A stretch of 64,000 bases of DNA from Neoalteromonas facilis (GTDB lineage Bacteria > Pseudomonadota > Gammaproteobacteria > Enterobacterales > Alteromonadaceae): contig NZ_PEAY01000004.1 in assembly GCF_002807665.1 (NCBI RefSeq), forward strand, positions 1 through 64,000, read 5' to 3'. The notes below the pieces were generated by a model. That model ran no database searches. It saw only the letters and a program-made list of their open reading frames with translations, and was not told the DNA's origin. Below are positions 50,995 through 60,488 of this stretch, in pieces (position 1 is the first letter of the stretch; every line of letters starts with the position of its first letter). The position numbers and the translations under genes are program-made.

Positions 50995-52608
50995 TCATTC
51001 TGATAAGGTCTGGTCAGGGATTTCAATTTCATTGTAGAAATAGTTCAGCATAATTTGTTCGATATCGGTTTTAATATCGTCAAAAAAATCTCTTGGGTTG
51101 TCCACCACAAGATCATCGTAGATCACGGATTTTTGCTGCTCGTAGCGCGTTAAGCGCTCTTGATAATAGGCAATTTCGGATTCGTTTTCAGGTTGGTCGG
51201 CTGTCAGTAAAGATAATGCTAGTTGCTGATACTTAACTGCATTGTCGAATTGCTCATCGGCAGCATAGGCGGCCGCTAGCGTGTCGATATAAGAATAGTT
51301 TTGACTGCCGGTTTCCGACTTTACTATGGTTTCTGCCAATTCGACTGCATGGGATGGTTTATGTAGCTGGTTATTGTCCAAGGTAGCGAGAAACCAAGCG
51401 GTATTGTTCACGGTTCCCGGGGCGTCTGATTGTGCATACTCGGCCAATAGCTGGCGCGCTTTGGTCAAATTGACACGTGTTTTCAGTCCATTAACATGAA
51501 TTTGGATCATGTCATATACACTGATCAGGCTGGCGTCTTGCTCATAGGCACTTTCCAGTAACCACATTATATTCGCATCTCGTTCAAGCAAGTTTAAACC
51601 TAGCGCATAAATAGTGCCTAAATAGGCTTCAGCAGGCGCATAGCGCAGGTTTGCCTGCTCGCGGATCCGTCGCTCACCATTAAGCTTGTCTTGTTCATCT
51701 TCGCCAAGCATAAAGAGTATGATGTTGGCTAAAAATTCAGCGTGTTGATCGACATGGCTAATATCTTGAAGCCAACGATAGGCCTCTGCCCAATCTTGTG
51801 CGTCATGTTCTACGGTGTAGGCCCATGCAATCCGTTTTTTGGCTTCTAGCCAATCTTCATTCGCTAGCTCAAGGCAGCGCTCAAATGCAGCTGTGGCTTC
51901 GGCGTTTTCAACCTCATTACATAGTACTAAGTCAGGTTCCCACTCCATTGCGAGTTCTGTTGCGAGAGGCTCTGTCGGCTGGTGTGAGATGTTGGCGAGC
52001 CATAAAATAATACCCACGATACAGAACAGGCTTGCAGCATAGTAAAAGGGAGTGTGCGCAGGTCGTTTATTATTCTGAGCAAACGGTGACAAATCGCCGT
52101 TAATAATAGAAAAGGCAGAATCTACGCGACCCGCTGAATAGTAATGAGTGAGTGCGTCTTTGTGCGCATGCCAGTCAAGTTCGGTGGCGATAGATGACAA
52201 TATGTTCGGCGGTAGGTCAAAGGGGTATTGCTGGGCTCTATTGCCATCTAAGTAGTCGGCGATCATCTCAAAGCATAATAGTCGAATAGCGTTCAGTGAT
52301 TCGGCATTTGTGTCAGTAAGATAATGGAAGAAATATTGCCATTGCTCAGGATCTTGGCGCATGGCGCTATTGTTCAAGGCGTTCTCGAACCAATCGATAA
52401 GCGTTTGTACGTGTTGAAAGTTTAATTCGTCTAAAACAAAGGGAGCTGCATAGGCTAGTGCTTGCTGCTTAGCGTCACTCAACGCATGCAAAAACTCGGT
52501 ATTCCCTTGTTCGATGAGTAAGTCATACTGACGTTGATAGGCTTGTTCAATGCTCTTTGGATCAGTTGTTGGCTCAATAGCAAGTAGTTGCCAGCAGGTG
52601 TTACTCAT
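50995..52608 (-). CDS. Membrane protein with J-domain-like N-terminus and TPR/Sel1-like repeats
   Basis: The protein has 537 residues. The first 60 residues (TCWQLLAIEPTTDPKSIEQAYQ to LSDAKQQALAYA) follow a J-domain pattern but lack the HPD tripeptide needed to stimulate DnaK. A membrane helix (FYYAASLFCIVGIILWLANI) separates it from a C-terminal region of helical repeats (ATAAFERCLELANEDW; YAPAEAYLGTIYALGL; VNLTKARQLLAEYA; FDNAVKYQQLALSLL). ATG 52608, with AAAGG upstream, is 13 bases after the cupin gene stop, so the two may be co-expressed. Confidence 0.78.
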   Translation of the reverse strand: MSNTCWQLLAIEPTTDPKSIEQAYQRQYDLLIEQGNTEFLHALSDAKQQALAYAAPFVLDELNFQHVQTLIDWFENALNNSAMRQDPEQWQYFFHYLTDTNAESLNAIRLLCFEMIADYLDGNRAQQYPFDLPPNILSSIATELDWHAHKDALTHYYSAGRVDSAFSIINGDLSPFAQNNKRPAHTPFYYAASLFCIVGIILWLANISHQPTEPLATELAMEWEPDLVLCNEVENAEATAAFERCLELANEDWLEAKKRIAWAYTVEHDAQDWAEAYRWLQDISHVDQHAEFLANIILFMLGEDEQDKLNGERRIREQANLRYAPAEAYLGTIYALGLNLLERDANIMWLLESAYEQDASLISVYDMIQIHVNGLKTRVNLTKARQLLAEYAQSDAPGTVNNTAWFLATLDNNQLHKPSHAVELAETIVKSETGSQNYSYIDTLAAAYAADEQFDNAVKYQQLALSLLTADQPENESEIAYYQERLTRYEQQKSVIYDDLVVDNPRDFFDDIKTDIEQIMLNYFYNEIEIPDQTLSE

Positions 52609-52621
52609 TCCTTTGCCTTTA

Positions 52622-53281
52622 TTACGCGAGATGCCCCACTTTAACATAAATCAAAGCGCCGTCTTCTTTGGTAAATGGTGTGTGCTGACTCAAATGTGGG
52701 CTACGTATCCACGAACCCTTAGGGTAGCTGCCATGTTCATCATGAAAGGTCCCTTCTAATACGAAAATTTCTTCTCCTCCCCAGTGACGGTGGGGGTGAA
52801 ATTGGGTATTCGGCGCCCATTTAACCAATGCAACACTCTCACTGCCATGCTGATGTAAGCTCATTACCTGCAAGCCGTCTGCAATACCCGGTGACCACTG
52901 CATGTCATTGGTTTGAATGGCGATTTGGCAAGTATCGTCAGCTGTAAATTGATGTAATTTAACGAAGATCATGGCTCCGTCCGGCCCTACGCGCGGTGAG
53001 TGAGAAGTGCCAATGGGGTTCCTGAGATAACTGCCCGCAGGGTATTCACCGTGCTCATCCGCAAAAGTGCCGGACAGCACTAAGATTTCCTCGCCTCCAC
53101 CATGTTCATGGGCAGGAAATTCAGAGTTGGGGGCATAGCGAACAAGCGATGTTGCACGTGCCACTTCCTCGCCAATCCGATCGAGCATCATCCTTTCGAC
53201 GCCGGCGACGGGGCTATCTACCCAATGATATTGATCAGGTGTGATGACGACGCGCTGGGTAAAATCATGATTAATTTGCAT
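52622..53281 (-). CDS. ChrR-type double cupin protein
   Basis: The protein has 219 residues and two cupin repeats: FPAHEHGGGEEILVLSGTFAD with GSYLRNPIGTSHSP, and FHPHRHWGGEEIFVLEGTFHD with GSWIRSPHLSQHTP. Both keep the HxHxGGEE metal ligands. It resembles the ChrR cupin of anti-sigma factors but lacks a sigma-binding zinc domain, so an independent metalloenzyme or sensor role is likelier. It lies 62 bases after nagP and may be read through from the nag operon. Confidence 0.85.
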   Translation of the reverse strand: MQINHDFTQRVVITPDQYHWVDSPVAGVERMMLDRIGEEVARATSLVRYAPNSEFPAHEHGGGEEILVLSGTFADEHGEYPAGSYLRNPIGTSHSPRVGPDGAMIFVKLHQFTADDTCQIAIQTNDMQWSPGIADGLQVMSLHQHGSESVALVKWAPNTQFHPHRHWGGEEIFVLEGTFHDEHGSYPKGSWIRSPHLSQHTPFTKEDGALIYVKVGHLA

Positions 53282-53292
53282 GCTAATTGTTC

Positions 53293-53325
53293 CATAGGGT
53301 AATGCCAGCGCCGCACAACCCTATG
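53293..53325 (-). terminator. Inverted repeat between nagP and the ChrR-like gene
   Basis: CATAGGGT (53293-53300) and ACCCTATG (53318-53325) form an 8-bp stem with a 17-base loop after the nagP stop. There is no T tract, so termination is uncertain. It could attenuate readthrough. Confidence 0.35.
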
Positions 53326-53343
53326 ATGATTAACAAGGGGGAC

Positions 53344-54660
53344 TTAGCGCCACTGTTTAATTTTGTGCCCTTTAACCGCATAGAACAAGATGAATATGTA
53401 GCAAGGCAATAGCATCCAATACGCATCTTGTCCGGTTTTGGCTTCTGCTAATACGCCGTATACCAGTGGTAAGATCGCCCCACCTGCAATTCCCATTATC
53501 AGCAAGGCAGAACCTCTTGAGGTAAACTTACCCAGACCTTCCAAAGCAAGCGGCCAAATCGCGGGCCATACTAACGCATTGGCTAGGCCCAGAAGAGCGA
53601 TATACGCCACTGTGTCTGGGACTGTCATGATACCCATCCATCCCCACAGTATACTTGAAACCGCATACGAGGTTGGATCTGACATCACAACAAGAATAGA
53701 TAAAACGATACCCAAAAGTGCTGACATTAATAGCGCCTGCGCTTGATTGATCAAGCGAGGAATAAGCACCAAACCTGCAAGATAGCCAATAACCATAAAC
53801 ATCATGGTGTAGGATGTCAGTGTGGTGGCGTTTGCTACACCCAGCTGTGAACCAAACAGGCCAATCGTATCGCCAGCGATAACTTCAACACCGACATACA
53901 TAAATAAGGTAATGGCACCGAGTATCAAGTGTGGAAAGCTTAAAATAGAGGTGTTATCTGCGTGAGTATCTTGCTCTGCTTCTGCTTCAAGCTCTGGCAA
54001 TGCCGATGCTTTCAATAAGCCCGCCAAAACAATCAGCGCTATTGCCATGCCTAAATAGGGGCTAACGAGTCCATCCGCTAGAGAACTTACCGTTATGGCA
54101 CGTTCAGCTTCGCTCATTAGGGCAACTGATTGAGCTGTTACATGAGCAAAGTCTCCCAACACCAATGCAGTAAATACTACGGGTGCTATTACGCCCGCCG
54201 CTTTGTTCAGCAAACCCATGATTGAGATGCGTACCGCCGCGGTTTCGTGCGGGCCAACTTTAACGATGTAAGGGTTGGAAGCCGTTTGTAAAATGGTTAA
54301 ACCACTACCGACGACAAACTGAGCCAACAAGAAAAGTGAAAATTGATGGCTATATGCAGCTGGAATAAAGAGTAAACAGCCAACCGCAATGATGACTAAA
54401 CCCCAGACCATGGCATACTTGTAACCGGTTTTATCCAGCACCCATGACATTGGCAGTGCCATTACCGTGTAGGCGATGTAAAAACTAAAAGCGACCAAAA
54501 GCGCTTGTGTTTCCGTCAGATCACACACTATTTGTAAAAATGGGATCAACGCGCCATTTAACCACGTAATAAAACCAAAAATAAAAAACAGCCCACCAAT
54601 AATCAGCATGGGCATAAGGGCACTGGGAGTAGTGTGTGTTGTTGCGGTTTGTGTCGTCAT
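53344..54660 (-). CDS. nagP: NagP-type N-acetylglucosamine MFS transporter
   Basis: The protein has 438 residues and about twelve membrane helices. It resembles FucP-like sugar:H+ symporters (LIIGGLFFIFGFITWLNGALIPFLQ; ALLVAFSFYIAYTVMALPMSWVLDKTGYK, each in family position; QFVVGSGLTILQTASNPYIVKVGP). In Shewanella, Alteromonas and Xanthomonas this type replaces the PTS for GlcNAc uptake, so the sugar enters unphosphorylated and needs NagK. ATG 54660 with AGGTAAG upstream was preferred over TTG 54675. It is the last gene of the nag set, 24 bases after nagA. Confidence 0.93.
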   Translation of the reverse strand: MTTQTATTHTTPSALMPMLIIGGLFFIFGFITWLNGALIPFLQIVCDLTETQALLVAFSFYIAYTVMALPMSWVLDKTGYKYAMVWGLVIIAVGCLLFIPAAYSHQFSLFLLAQFVVGSGLTILQTASNPYIVKVGPHETAAVRISIMGLLNKAAGVIAPVVFTALVLGDFAHVTAQSVALMSEAERAITVSSLADGLVSPYLGMAIALIVLAGLLKASALPELEAEAEQDTHADNTSILSFPHLILGAITLFMYVGVEVIAGDTIGLFGSQLGVANATTLTSYTMMFMVIGYLAGLVLIPRLINQAQALLMSALLGIVLSILVVMSDPTSYAVSSILWGWMGIMTVPDTVAYIALLGLANALVWPAIWPLALEGLGKFTSRGSALLIMGIAGGAILPLVYGVLAEAKTGQDAYWMLLPCYIFILFYAVKGHKIKQWR

Positions 54661-54684
54661 AGGGCTTACCTGCAATTATACCGA

Positions 54685-55806
54685 CTATAAAGGTCGACCT
54701 TGTTGAAATACGTGAGTAATGGCCAAAGCGTCGTCCAACGCCACTAAATTGGCATGACATCCAACCGCTATGTGGCCTTGTAAATGCTCTATCCCAAGGG
54801 CCTTGGCTGGAGAAGTAGACGCCATGTAGGCGGCTTGGGCTAGCGAGACATTGCACATTCTTTGGGCATTCAGGAGAGCATCATGCATCGTTAAGCATGA
54901 ACCTGCCAGCGTGCCATCTGGCGTCGTCAATTTACCGTTCTCTTTACGAATCGTGGTATCAAAGAAAGGCATTTCGTTTGCTTCGCACGCGGCCAATGCC
55001 ATGGCATCAGTGACCAGTGCAATACGTTCTATACCCATCGTTTTAATCGCGATTTGGCAACACACAGGGTCTACATGGTAGCCATCAACAATTAACCCCG
55101 CGGTGCAGCCGTCATGGGCGAGTGCCGCGCCAACCATACCCGGTTCGCGAGATTGCAGCGGCGACATGGCATTAAATAGGTGGGTAAACCCACTCGCACC
55201 TGCATCTAATGCTGATTGGACTTGCTGATAGGTTGCAGCGGAGTGGCCCAAAAATACAATAATGCCACTTTCCACCATGTCTTTGATGATGTCGGTTGGT
55301 ACATGCTCGGGAGCGATGGTTACCATAACCAAACCTAGATCTTGGCGTTTTAAAATGGCGAGTTCAGCAGCTGAGGGTGAACGAATAAACTCTGGTGGAT
55401 GAACACCTTTTCGAGCCTGACTTAACCAAGGGCCTTCAAAATGAATGCCGATAAATTGGGTTGGATGTGTCGATCTGACTTCAGCAATCGCATCAGCCGC
55501 TTGCTGCATAACGCGCTCGCAATCGGTGATCAACGTTGGCAACATAGCAGTTGTGCCGTAAGCCTGATGCGCATTAAACATTTGATGTAACGCTTCAGCG
55601 TTAGGGGTTTGGTTAAACAATACCCCGCCACCGCCATTGACCTGAATATCAATAAAACCCGGTATCAACGTATTTACCTGGATAGCAGATGTGTCTTTAT
55701 CTGCCGTCGTAGGCGATATATCCGTGATGATTTCATTGTCGATGGTAATGGTTTGATTGGTTTTCCAATCACTTCCCATCAATATTCGGTCGCAGGTTAT
55801 TTTCAT
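54685..55806 (-). CDS. nagA: N-acetylglucosamine-6-phosphate deacetylase
   Basis: The protein has 373 residues of the amidohydrolase fold: PGFIDIQVNGGGGVLFN, IGIHFEGPWLSQARKGVHPPE with a metal-binding Glu, FLGHSAATYQQV and GFTHLFNAMSPLQSREPG with metal His residues, and LVTDAMALAACE with the catalytic Asp. It converts GlcNAc-6-P to glucosamine-6-P and acetate. ATG 55806 overlaps the nagB-II stop (ATGA). Confidence 0.95.
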   Translation of the reverse strand: MKITCDRILMGSDWKTNQTITIDNEIITDISPTTADKDTSAIQVNTLIPGFIDIQVNGGGGVLFNQTPNAEALHQMFNAHQAYGTTAMLPTLITDCERVMQQAADAIAEVRSTHPTQFIGIHFEGPWLSQARKGVHPPEFIRSPSAAELAILKRQDLGLVMVTIAPEHVPTDIIKDMVESGIIVFLGHSAATYQQVQSALDAGASGFTHLFNAMSPLQSREPGMVGAALAHDGCTAGLIVDGYHVDPVCCQIAIKTMGIERIALVTDAMALAACEANEMPFFDTTIRKENGKLTTPDGTLAGSCLTMHDALLNAQRMCNVSLAQAAYMASTSPAKALGIEHLQGHIAVGCHANLVALDDALAITHVFQQGRPL

Positions 55807-56813
55807 AATGTTTCGGTCACTTTTTTCAGGCCTTTGGGCGAATCTGGGTCAATTCCGTTCGCCTGTGCAATGGCTTCTATATCTAAATAAAAGCGCTGCA
55901 TGATCAATAACGCATGAAGTCTTGGATGCAGCACAGCGTCTACGCTGATGTCTTTCACGATAGCGCCGCGTTCTACAATATCTGAAATTTGCTGTTTATG
56001 AGAGGGCAATGTCTCATCATCAATACTGATATCCAATACAAGCAAGTGATTGTGTGCCAAGGTGACGGGCCCATGAAGGAATTCTGCGCTGCTAAATGCT
56101 TCAGCATGAATGCCCAATACTTCCTTCAGTTTCAGTGCGACCTCACGGGCAATGGCGTAGCCGAAACCGCGGCCAAGCACTACGCAATGCTTGATATTGT
56201 GCAAGTCTCTGGAAACCAGCTTTGCAGGAGACTTCTGCACATTTCTTAATGAAGCCGGTAACAATGTTAGTGCGTCAGTTAAGGCAGAGTCTCGTGTCCA
56301 GTAAGCCGCTAACTGGCATAGCGCACTCAGTGTTGCCAAGTAACTTTTAGTCGCGGCAACGGCACACTCTGCATTCGCACGCAACGGCAGTACATAGTCG
56401 ACGGCTTGCGCAAGTGGCGAGGTAGTATCATTGACCAACGCCAGCGTCATTGCGCCACCGCGTTTGGCTGCCTGTGCTTGCTTAACAATGTCGGGGCTTT
56501 TGCCTGATTGCGAAATAACAATGGCGAGACTGTCGCGTAAATCTAGTTGTTGATTAAATACGCCAGCCACAGAGGGAGCCGCAGCACAAACAGGTATGCG
56601 GCATGCGGTTTCAAATAGATACTTGGCGAACACGCCCGCATGATCAGAGGTTCCGCGCCCTATCATAAAAATCATTCTAGGTGGTGTATTGCGCAATGTT
56701 TCTGTTAGGGAATAGCACAAGCCGTGATTTTCCGACTGCTGAGCGGCGATAACATCAGGCGTTTCGCTGGCTTCTTTGTGCATTAAACTTTTAGGTGAAA
56801 TCGCCTCAACCAT
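55803..56813 (-). CDS. nagB-II: SIS-type glucosamine-6-phosphate deaminase (NagB-II)
   Basis: The protein has 336 residues with two SIS domains similar to the isomerase half of GlmS: MIFMIGRGTSDHAGVFAKYLFE, AIVISQSGKSPDIVKQAQAA, VVLGRGFGYAIAREVALKLKE, AEAFSSAEFLHGPVTLA. It lacks the glutamine amidotransferase domain, as expected for NagB-II, which turns glucosamine-6-P into fructose-6-P and ammonia. ATG 56813 was chosen at the 8-base overlap with nagK; the longer frame to 56882 lies inside nagK. Confidence 0.93.
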   Translation of the reverse strand: MVEAISPKSLMHKEASETPDVIAAQQSENHGLCYSLTETLRNTPPRMIFMIGRGTSDHAGVFAKYLFETACRIPVCAAAPSVAGVFNQQLDLRDSLAIVISQSGKSPDIVKQAQAAKRGGAMTLALVNDTTSPLAQAVDYVLPLRANAECAVAATKSYLATLSALCQLAAYWTRDSALTDALTLLPASLRNVQKSPAKLVSRDLHNIKHCVVLGRGFGYAIAREVALKLKEVLGIHAEAFSSAEFLHGPVTLAHNHLLVLDISIDDETLPSHKQQISDIVERGAIVKDISVDAVLHPRLHALLIMQRFYLDIEAIAQANGIDPDSPKGLKKVTETL

Positions 56814-57696
56814 AATGAATTTTCTCTTGTTGTAGATGATGAAAAACAGCACCCCATTCAGGTCCGTGCTGAGCTGGCACAATAGCGCTTTGAACGGATT
56901 TAGTTAACCAAGGCTGTATCGCCGTCGCCACGCCGCCAACAAGCACAAGTTGGCCGTTTGATTGAGTAATGGCTTGTTGTGCTATTGTTGATAAATAGTC
57001 AGCCGCTTGGCTGATTATTGATAGAGCGTGAGGGTCCTGTTCTATTGCGGCATCAAAAACAATCGGTGCCAGTTGTGCGAACAGAGCCGGTTTTAGAATA
57101 TTGAACTGTTCGATTAGCTCTATTGAATTGGTCGCGCCAGTATGGGCGAGCACTTTGTCTGTTAAGACCGAAGGCGCCCTAACATGATCGAGTGTTTCTA
57201 AAGTTTCTGTCACCGCGCGTCGGCCTAACCAGGCGCCGCTACCGTTGTCTCCAAGTAAGAATCCGTGGCCGCCTATTTGCGTGAGTACATGGTCACGCAT
57301 TGCCGCCGAACAAGAGCCGGTACCCACAATTAATACTGCGCCATCATTGCCTGCATGAGCGCCAATCGTAGCGGCCTTGAGGTCAGTCATAAATTCAAAT
57401 GACTTAAACGGATGCTGCCAGTGACCTAGGTGTTCTGCTGCGCTGGTGATATTGGCACCGGCTAATCCGGCAGACACGTGTAAATCAGACAGGCGTAGCT
57501 CGTTTGCGAAGCTCAGTTTCGCAATAGCGTTAGTGATCGCTTGTTCAATCGAGCGTATAGCTAAAACAGGGTCGCGAGCGACGTTGGCGGGTCCTGCAAT
57601 GCCTTCAGCGATAGCGGATAAATCGTTGTCAAAAATAACGGCTTTACACTTGGTTCCGCCACCATCGACGCCAACGTAAAAAGGGGCTTTAGTCAT
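56806..57696 (-). CDS. nagK: N-acetylglucosamine kinase, BadF/BadG ATPase family
   Basis: The protein has 296 residues of the actin-like ATPase fold: phosphate-1 loop FYVGVDGGGTKCKAVIFD, ILIVGTGSCSAAM-type phosphate-2 region, and GGHGFLLGDNGSGAWLGRRAV of the BadF/BadG/NagK subgroup. It phosphorylates imported GlcNAc, a step needed because NagP does not. GGAG precedes the ATG. It overlaps the hex stop by 8 bases and nagB-II by 8. Confidence 0.92.
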   Translation of the reverse strand: MTKAPFYVGVDGGGTKCKAVIFDNDLSAIAEGIAGPANVARDPVLAIRSIEQAITNAIAKLSFANELRLSDLHVSAGLAGANITSAAEHLGHWQHPFKSFEFMTDLKAATIGAHAGNDGAVLIVGTGSCSAAMRDHVLTQIGGHGFLLGDNGSGAWLGRRAVTETLETLDHVRAPSVLTDKVLAHTGATNSIELIEQFNILKPALFAQLAPIVFDAAIEQDPHALSIISQAADYLSTIAQQAITQSNGQLVLVGGVATAIQPWLTKSVQSAIVPAQHGPEWGAVFHHLQQEKIHYG

Positions 57697-60262
57697 GCTC
57701 GGCTCCTGTTGTATTCTGCCCTTTCCTTGCGCTAAGTTGTGCTGCGCTGTGTGGGCGACTTACACGAGAAGTATTGTTCAAGCGGCTTCTAAACAGAGTT
57801 TGCGAATCAACCTTGCTATTATTACTGAAGGTCATCCATTCGCCTTGTGGCGTTAGGTATTCAGTGATCAACCCTGGGTAAGTCGGATTCGTTAAAAACC
57901 CATCCTGTTGTGCCATCACACCTGGCGGTGGTAAGCGGAAATTAACACCTTTTAGGGCTAGTCTAGGCAGATGGTAGCCTACTATTTGTTGTATAAACTC
58001 CTGCCATTCGACGGTTTGTAACGCTAAAACATGATCGATAGTCGCTTCACCAGCAATGACGTCAAGTGCAGCCTGTTGCCAAGCCGGCGAGGACCAAGCA
58101 CGCTCGCCTAATGCATAGAGTCGAGGGTAAATCATGTACTCAAGGGTTTCCTTGGAACGAATAGCCTCTGACCATACTTGCCCTTGAATACCTAAAGGGG
58201 CATTGGGGGCAACGGTTGTGCCGCTGTTGATCTTGTTACCCATGCGGTCTTGCCATAACCATTGATGCACAGGTAAGGCGTCTGGCGTGAATTGAAATAC
58301 TTTAAATAAGTCGGTGTTTTTTGAAGCCCAATAGTAACCGGGCTCCATTGGATGATTTTGATAGGGGAAATCGAAATACAATACATCAGGGAAAGAATAG
58401 ACCACTTTGGCCTCTGATTGCGTCCATGTAACGGCATCCGCATCGGCATTACTGGCCAGTGTTTTCCATAGTGTGACCAGCATGTTGTCGCTACGCAATG
58501 CAGTGTCAAGCGTACTCATGCCATCACTCCAGCCCGCGAGTACTAAGCCTTTTTGCTTGACCATATCGTAAACACGTTTAATGAAAATAGCTGTTAATTT
58601 ATGGGTGTCGTCAGGTGAAAGTGCACGCCCTAATAGCTGTTCGCACATGGGAGACTGGATCCAAGCCCCTGCTGTTTCATCTGCACCCAAGTGGAATGTA
58701 GATAAAGGGGTACCTGCGTCATTGTGCATGCGCTGCAATTCATCCACAACGCTGTCGATAAAGCGGTAAGTCGAATCAATACAGGGGTTAACCGTATTGT
58801 CAGAGTAGTATTGAATAGACTGGTATTGCGTGATGTCGAGGGGATCGATTAAACGGTAGCGGTCATCATTGGTTTTTTGATAACGCTTTTCCATACTTTC
58901 GATGGCTGCGCGGGCATGCCCCGGGACGTCAAAAGACGGAATTACCTCAATATTACGCTGTGCCGCGTATTGCAGTAATTTAATGTAATCATCGCGAGAG
59001 ATATAACCATTAACTTGATTCTCTCTGTCTGGACCGGAACCCAATTGAGGCAGTATACAGGTTTTTTCATTTGCACAGCGAAATGCACCGATGTCTGTCA
59101 ATTCTGGCATGTCGCTAATTTCCACACGCCACCCTTCATCGTCTGCAAAATGCAAATGAAGGCGGTTTAACTTGGCGTAAAACATCTCATCTAGTAGCGA
59201 AAAGATAGCGTCTTGGCCGACGAAGTTACGCGCAATATCCATATGCATGCCACGATAAGCATAGTGCGGTTCATCTTCAATTGAACCTAGCGGCAAGGTC
59301 TGAGCATCATCAAACAATTGAGCTAATGACAAAAGTGCGTAGTTTGCGCCGCTTTCGCTACTTGCCGTGATTTCTATACCCGTGTTTTTGATTGATAAGC
59401 CGTAGTGCTCTTCGGGCATGTCTGGCACGACTTGCCATATTACTTGCATCCCGCTCTGGTTAAATGGAAATTCACTGTCTTCTAGCGCTTCAATACCTAA
59501 CGTTAATGCGCGTATTTGACTCACATCGATGCCTTCGTTTACCGATAAGCGATCGCCTGACCATGAAGCCTTTTTCACTTTTGGAACAATGCGTGGTGAT
59601 GGCGTAACGTTAGCGTTTTGTCGTTGCTGATTTTGTGAGTAGATGTATTCTGCACTGGCAATCGCGAGTTGGTCGTCTTGCGAGCGTAGGGTTTGTTTGG
59701 GGGTGTCCCAATGTCCAGCATGTGCGGCATATTCAACGCCTGTGTACTTATCTTCAATACCACGTGTTGCATGAATGATCGTGGGCTCAATATTGTCGCC
59801 ATCAATATACATATTGGGCATGATGTCTGAGCGATTTACATGCCAAAATGCCGCTTCCAGAGGTAAAACAAAGACTTCGCCAGTATTAATTGGACGGTTG
59901 AAACGGAGTTGGTGCAGGTCTCCGTTTATATGTTTCACAGTGACATCTTGAGTATCAATGTTAGTTATGGGTGATAAGTGACTGAAATAGATACTCCAAC
60001 CTTCAGCACTGATGGCCTGTGAAAATGAAAATGTCAGTGATGCATTAAAACACGCGTTAAAATCCAGGGTTTCGCATTGAGCTTGGTTATTATCTACTTG
60101 GTAGTGAACGCCAAGTGTATTGGCAAGTAATTCGACTTGTGCTTGATCAATGGGAGACAATTGCACAACGCTCTCACTGCGTGAACAACCGGTTATACCC
60201 GTGCCTGAGATCAGGGCCAGTATGCTTAAAGTAGTCAGCCGTCGACGTATTAAATTATGCAC
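57689..60262 (-). CDS. hex: Lipoprotein GH20 beta-N-acetylhexosaminidase
   Basis: The protein has 857 residues. A lipoprotein signal with ITGC is followed by an N-terminal chitobiase-type carbohydrate-binding domain (about 40-190), a GH20b domain, and the catalytic barrel (about 340-750; YRGMHMDIARNFVGQDAI, LHLHFADDEGWRVEI, FHLGADETAG with the catalytic Asp-Glu pair). It releases GlcNAc from chitin oligosaccharides at the cell surface or in the periplasm. The start is GTG 60262 with GGAG 8 bases upstream. It is the first gene of the nag operon, behind the two palindromic operators. Confidence 0.94.
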   Translation of the reverse strand: MHNLIRRRLTTLSILALISGTGITGCSRSESVVQLSPIDQAQVELLANTLGVHYQVDNNQAQCETLDFNACFNASLTFSFSQAISAEGWSIYFSHLSPITNIDTQDVTVKHINGDLHQLRFNRPINTGEVFVLPLEAAFWHVNRSDIMPNMYIDGDNIEPTIIHATRGIEDKYTGVEYAAHAGHWDTPKQTLRSQDDQLAIASAEYIYSQNQQRQNANVTPSPRIVPKVKKASWSGDRLSVNEGIDVSQIRALTLGIEALEDSEFPFNQSGMQVIWQVVPDMPEEHYGLSIKNTGIEITASSESGANYALLSLAQLFDDAQTLPLGSIEDEPHYAYRGMHMDIARNFVGQDAIFSLLDEMFYAKLNRLHLHFADDEGWRVEISDMPELTDIGAFRCANEKTCILPQLGSGPDRENQVNGYISRDDYIKLLQYAAQRNIEVIPSFDVPGHARAAIESMEKRYQKTNDDRYRLIDPLDITQYQSIQYYSDNTVNPCIDSTYRFIDSVVDELQRMHNDAGTPLSTFHLGADETAGAWIQSPMCEQLLGRALSPDDTHKLTAIFIKRVYDMVKQKGLVLAGWSDGMSTLDTALRSDNMLVTLWKTLASNADADAVTWTQSEAKVVYSFPDVLYFDFPYQNHPMEPGYYWASKNTDLFKVFQFTPDALPVHQWLWQDRMGNKINSGTTVAPNAPLGIQGQVWSEAIRSKETLEYMIYPRLYALGERAWSSPAWQQAALDVIAGEATIDHVLALQTVEWQEFIQQIVGYHLPRLALKGVNFRLPPPGVMAQQDGFLTNPTYPGLITEYLTPQGEWMTFSNNSKVDSQTLFRSRLNNTSRVSRPHSAAQLSARKGQNTTGAEHD

Positions 60263-60276
60263 AGGTCATTCTCCAA

Positions 60277-60294
60277 ATTGATAGCGCTGTCATT
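60277..60294. promoter_or_regulatory. Candidate NagR operator 1 (next to hex)
   Basis: TGATAGCGCTGTCA (core 60279-60292) is an imperfect palindrome centred on CG with AGCGCT in the middle, the design of LacI-family operators. It lies 15 bases upstream of the hex start and shares CGCTGTCATTG with the site at 60369. Confidence 0.75.
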
Positions 60295-60368
60295 GCTTCT
60301 AAATTTTCTTCCTAAATAGCGTTGTTATTAGTGTTTTCAAAAAATTTTAACAAATAAATTGAATTTAT

Positions 60369-60382
60369 TGACAACGCTGTCA
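60369..60382. promoter_or_regulatory. Candidate NagR operator 2 (middle of the hex-nagR region)
   Basis: TGACAACGCTGTCA is a palindrome of TGACA-RCGY-TGTCA type, 90 bp from operator 1. That distance (about 8.5 turns) could allow looping. It lies in the AT-rich zone where the divergent promoters of hex and nagR should overlap. Confidence 0.75.
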
Positions 60383-60488
60383 TTGAAATAACTCTACAAC
60401 ATCGTAATAATACATGCAATGATTTGTTAACTTTTTGTTGCGCGACTGACCTGTGGCGCAAAACAGCCTTCTCTTACAAGGGGACTGA

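Noticed and set aside
50826-51032. 68-codon minus-strand frame in the gap after the J-like/TPR gene
   Set aside because: No ribosome-binding site, no recognisable features, and it overlaps the end of a well-supported gene in another frame.
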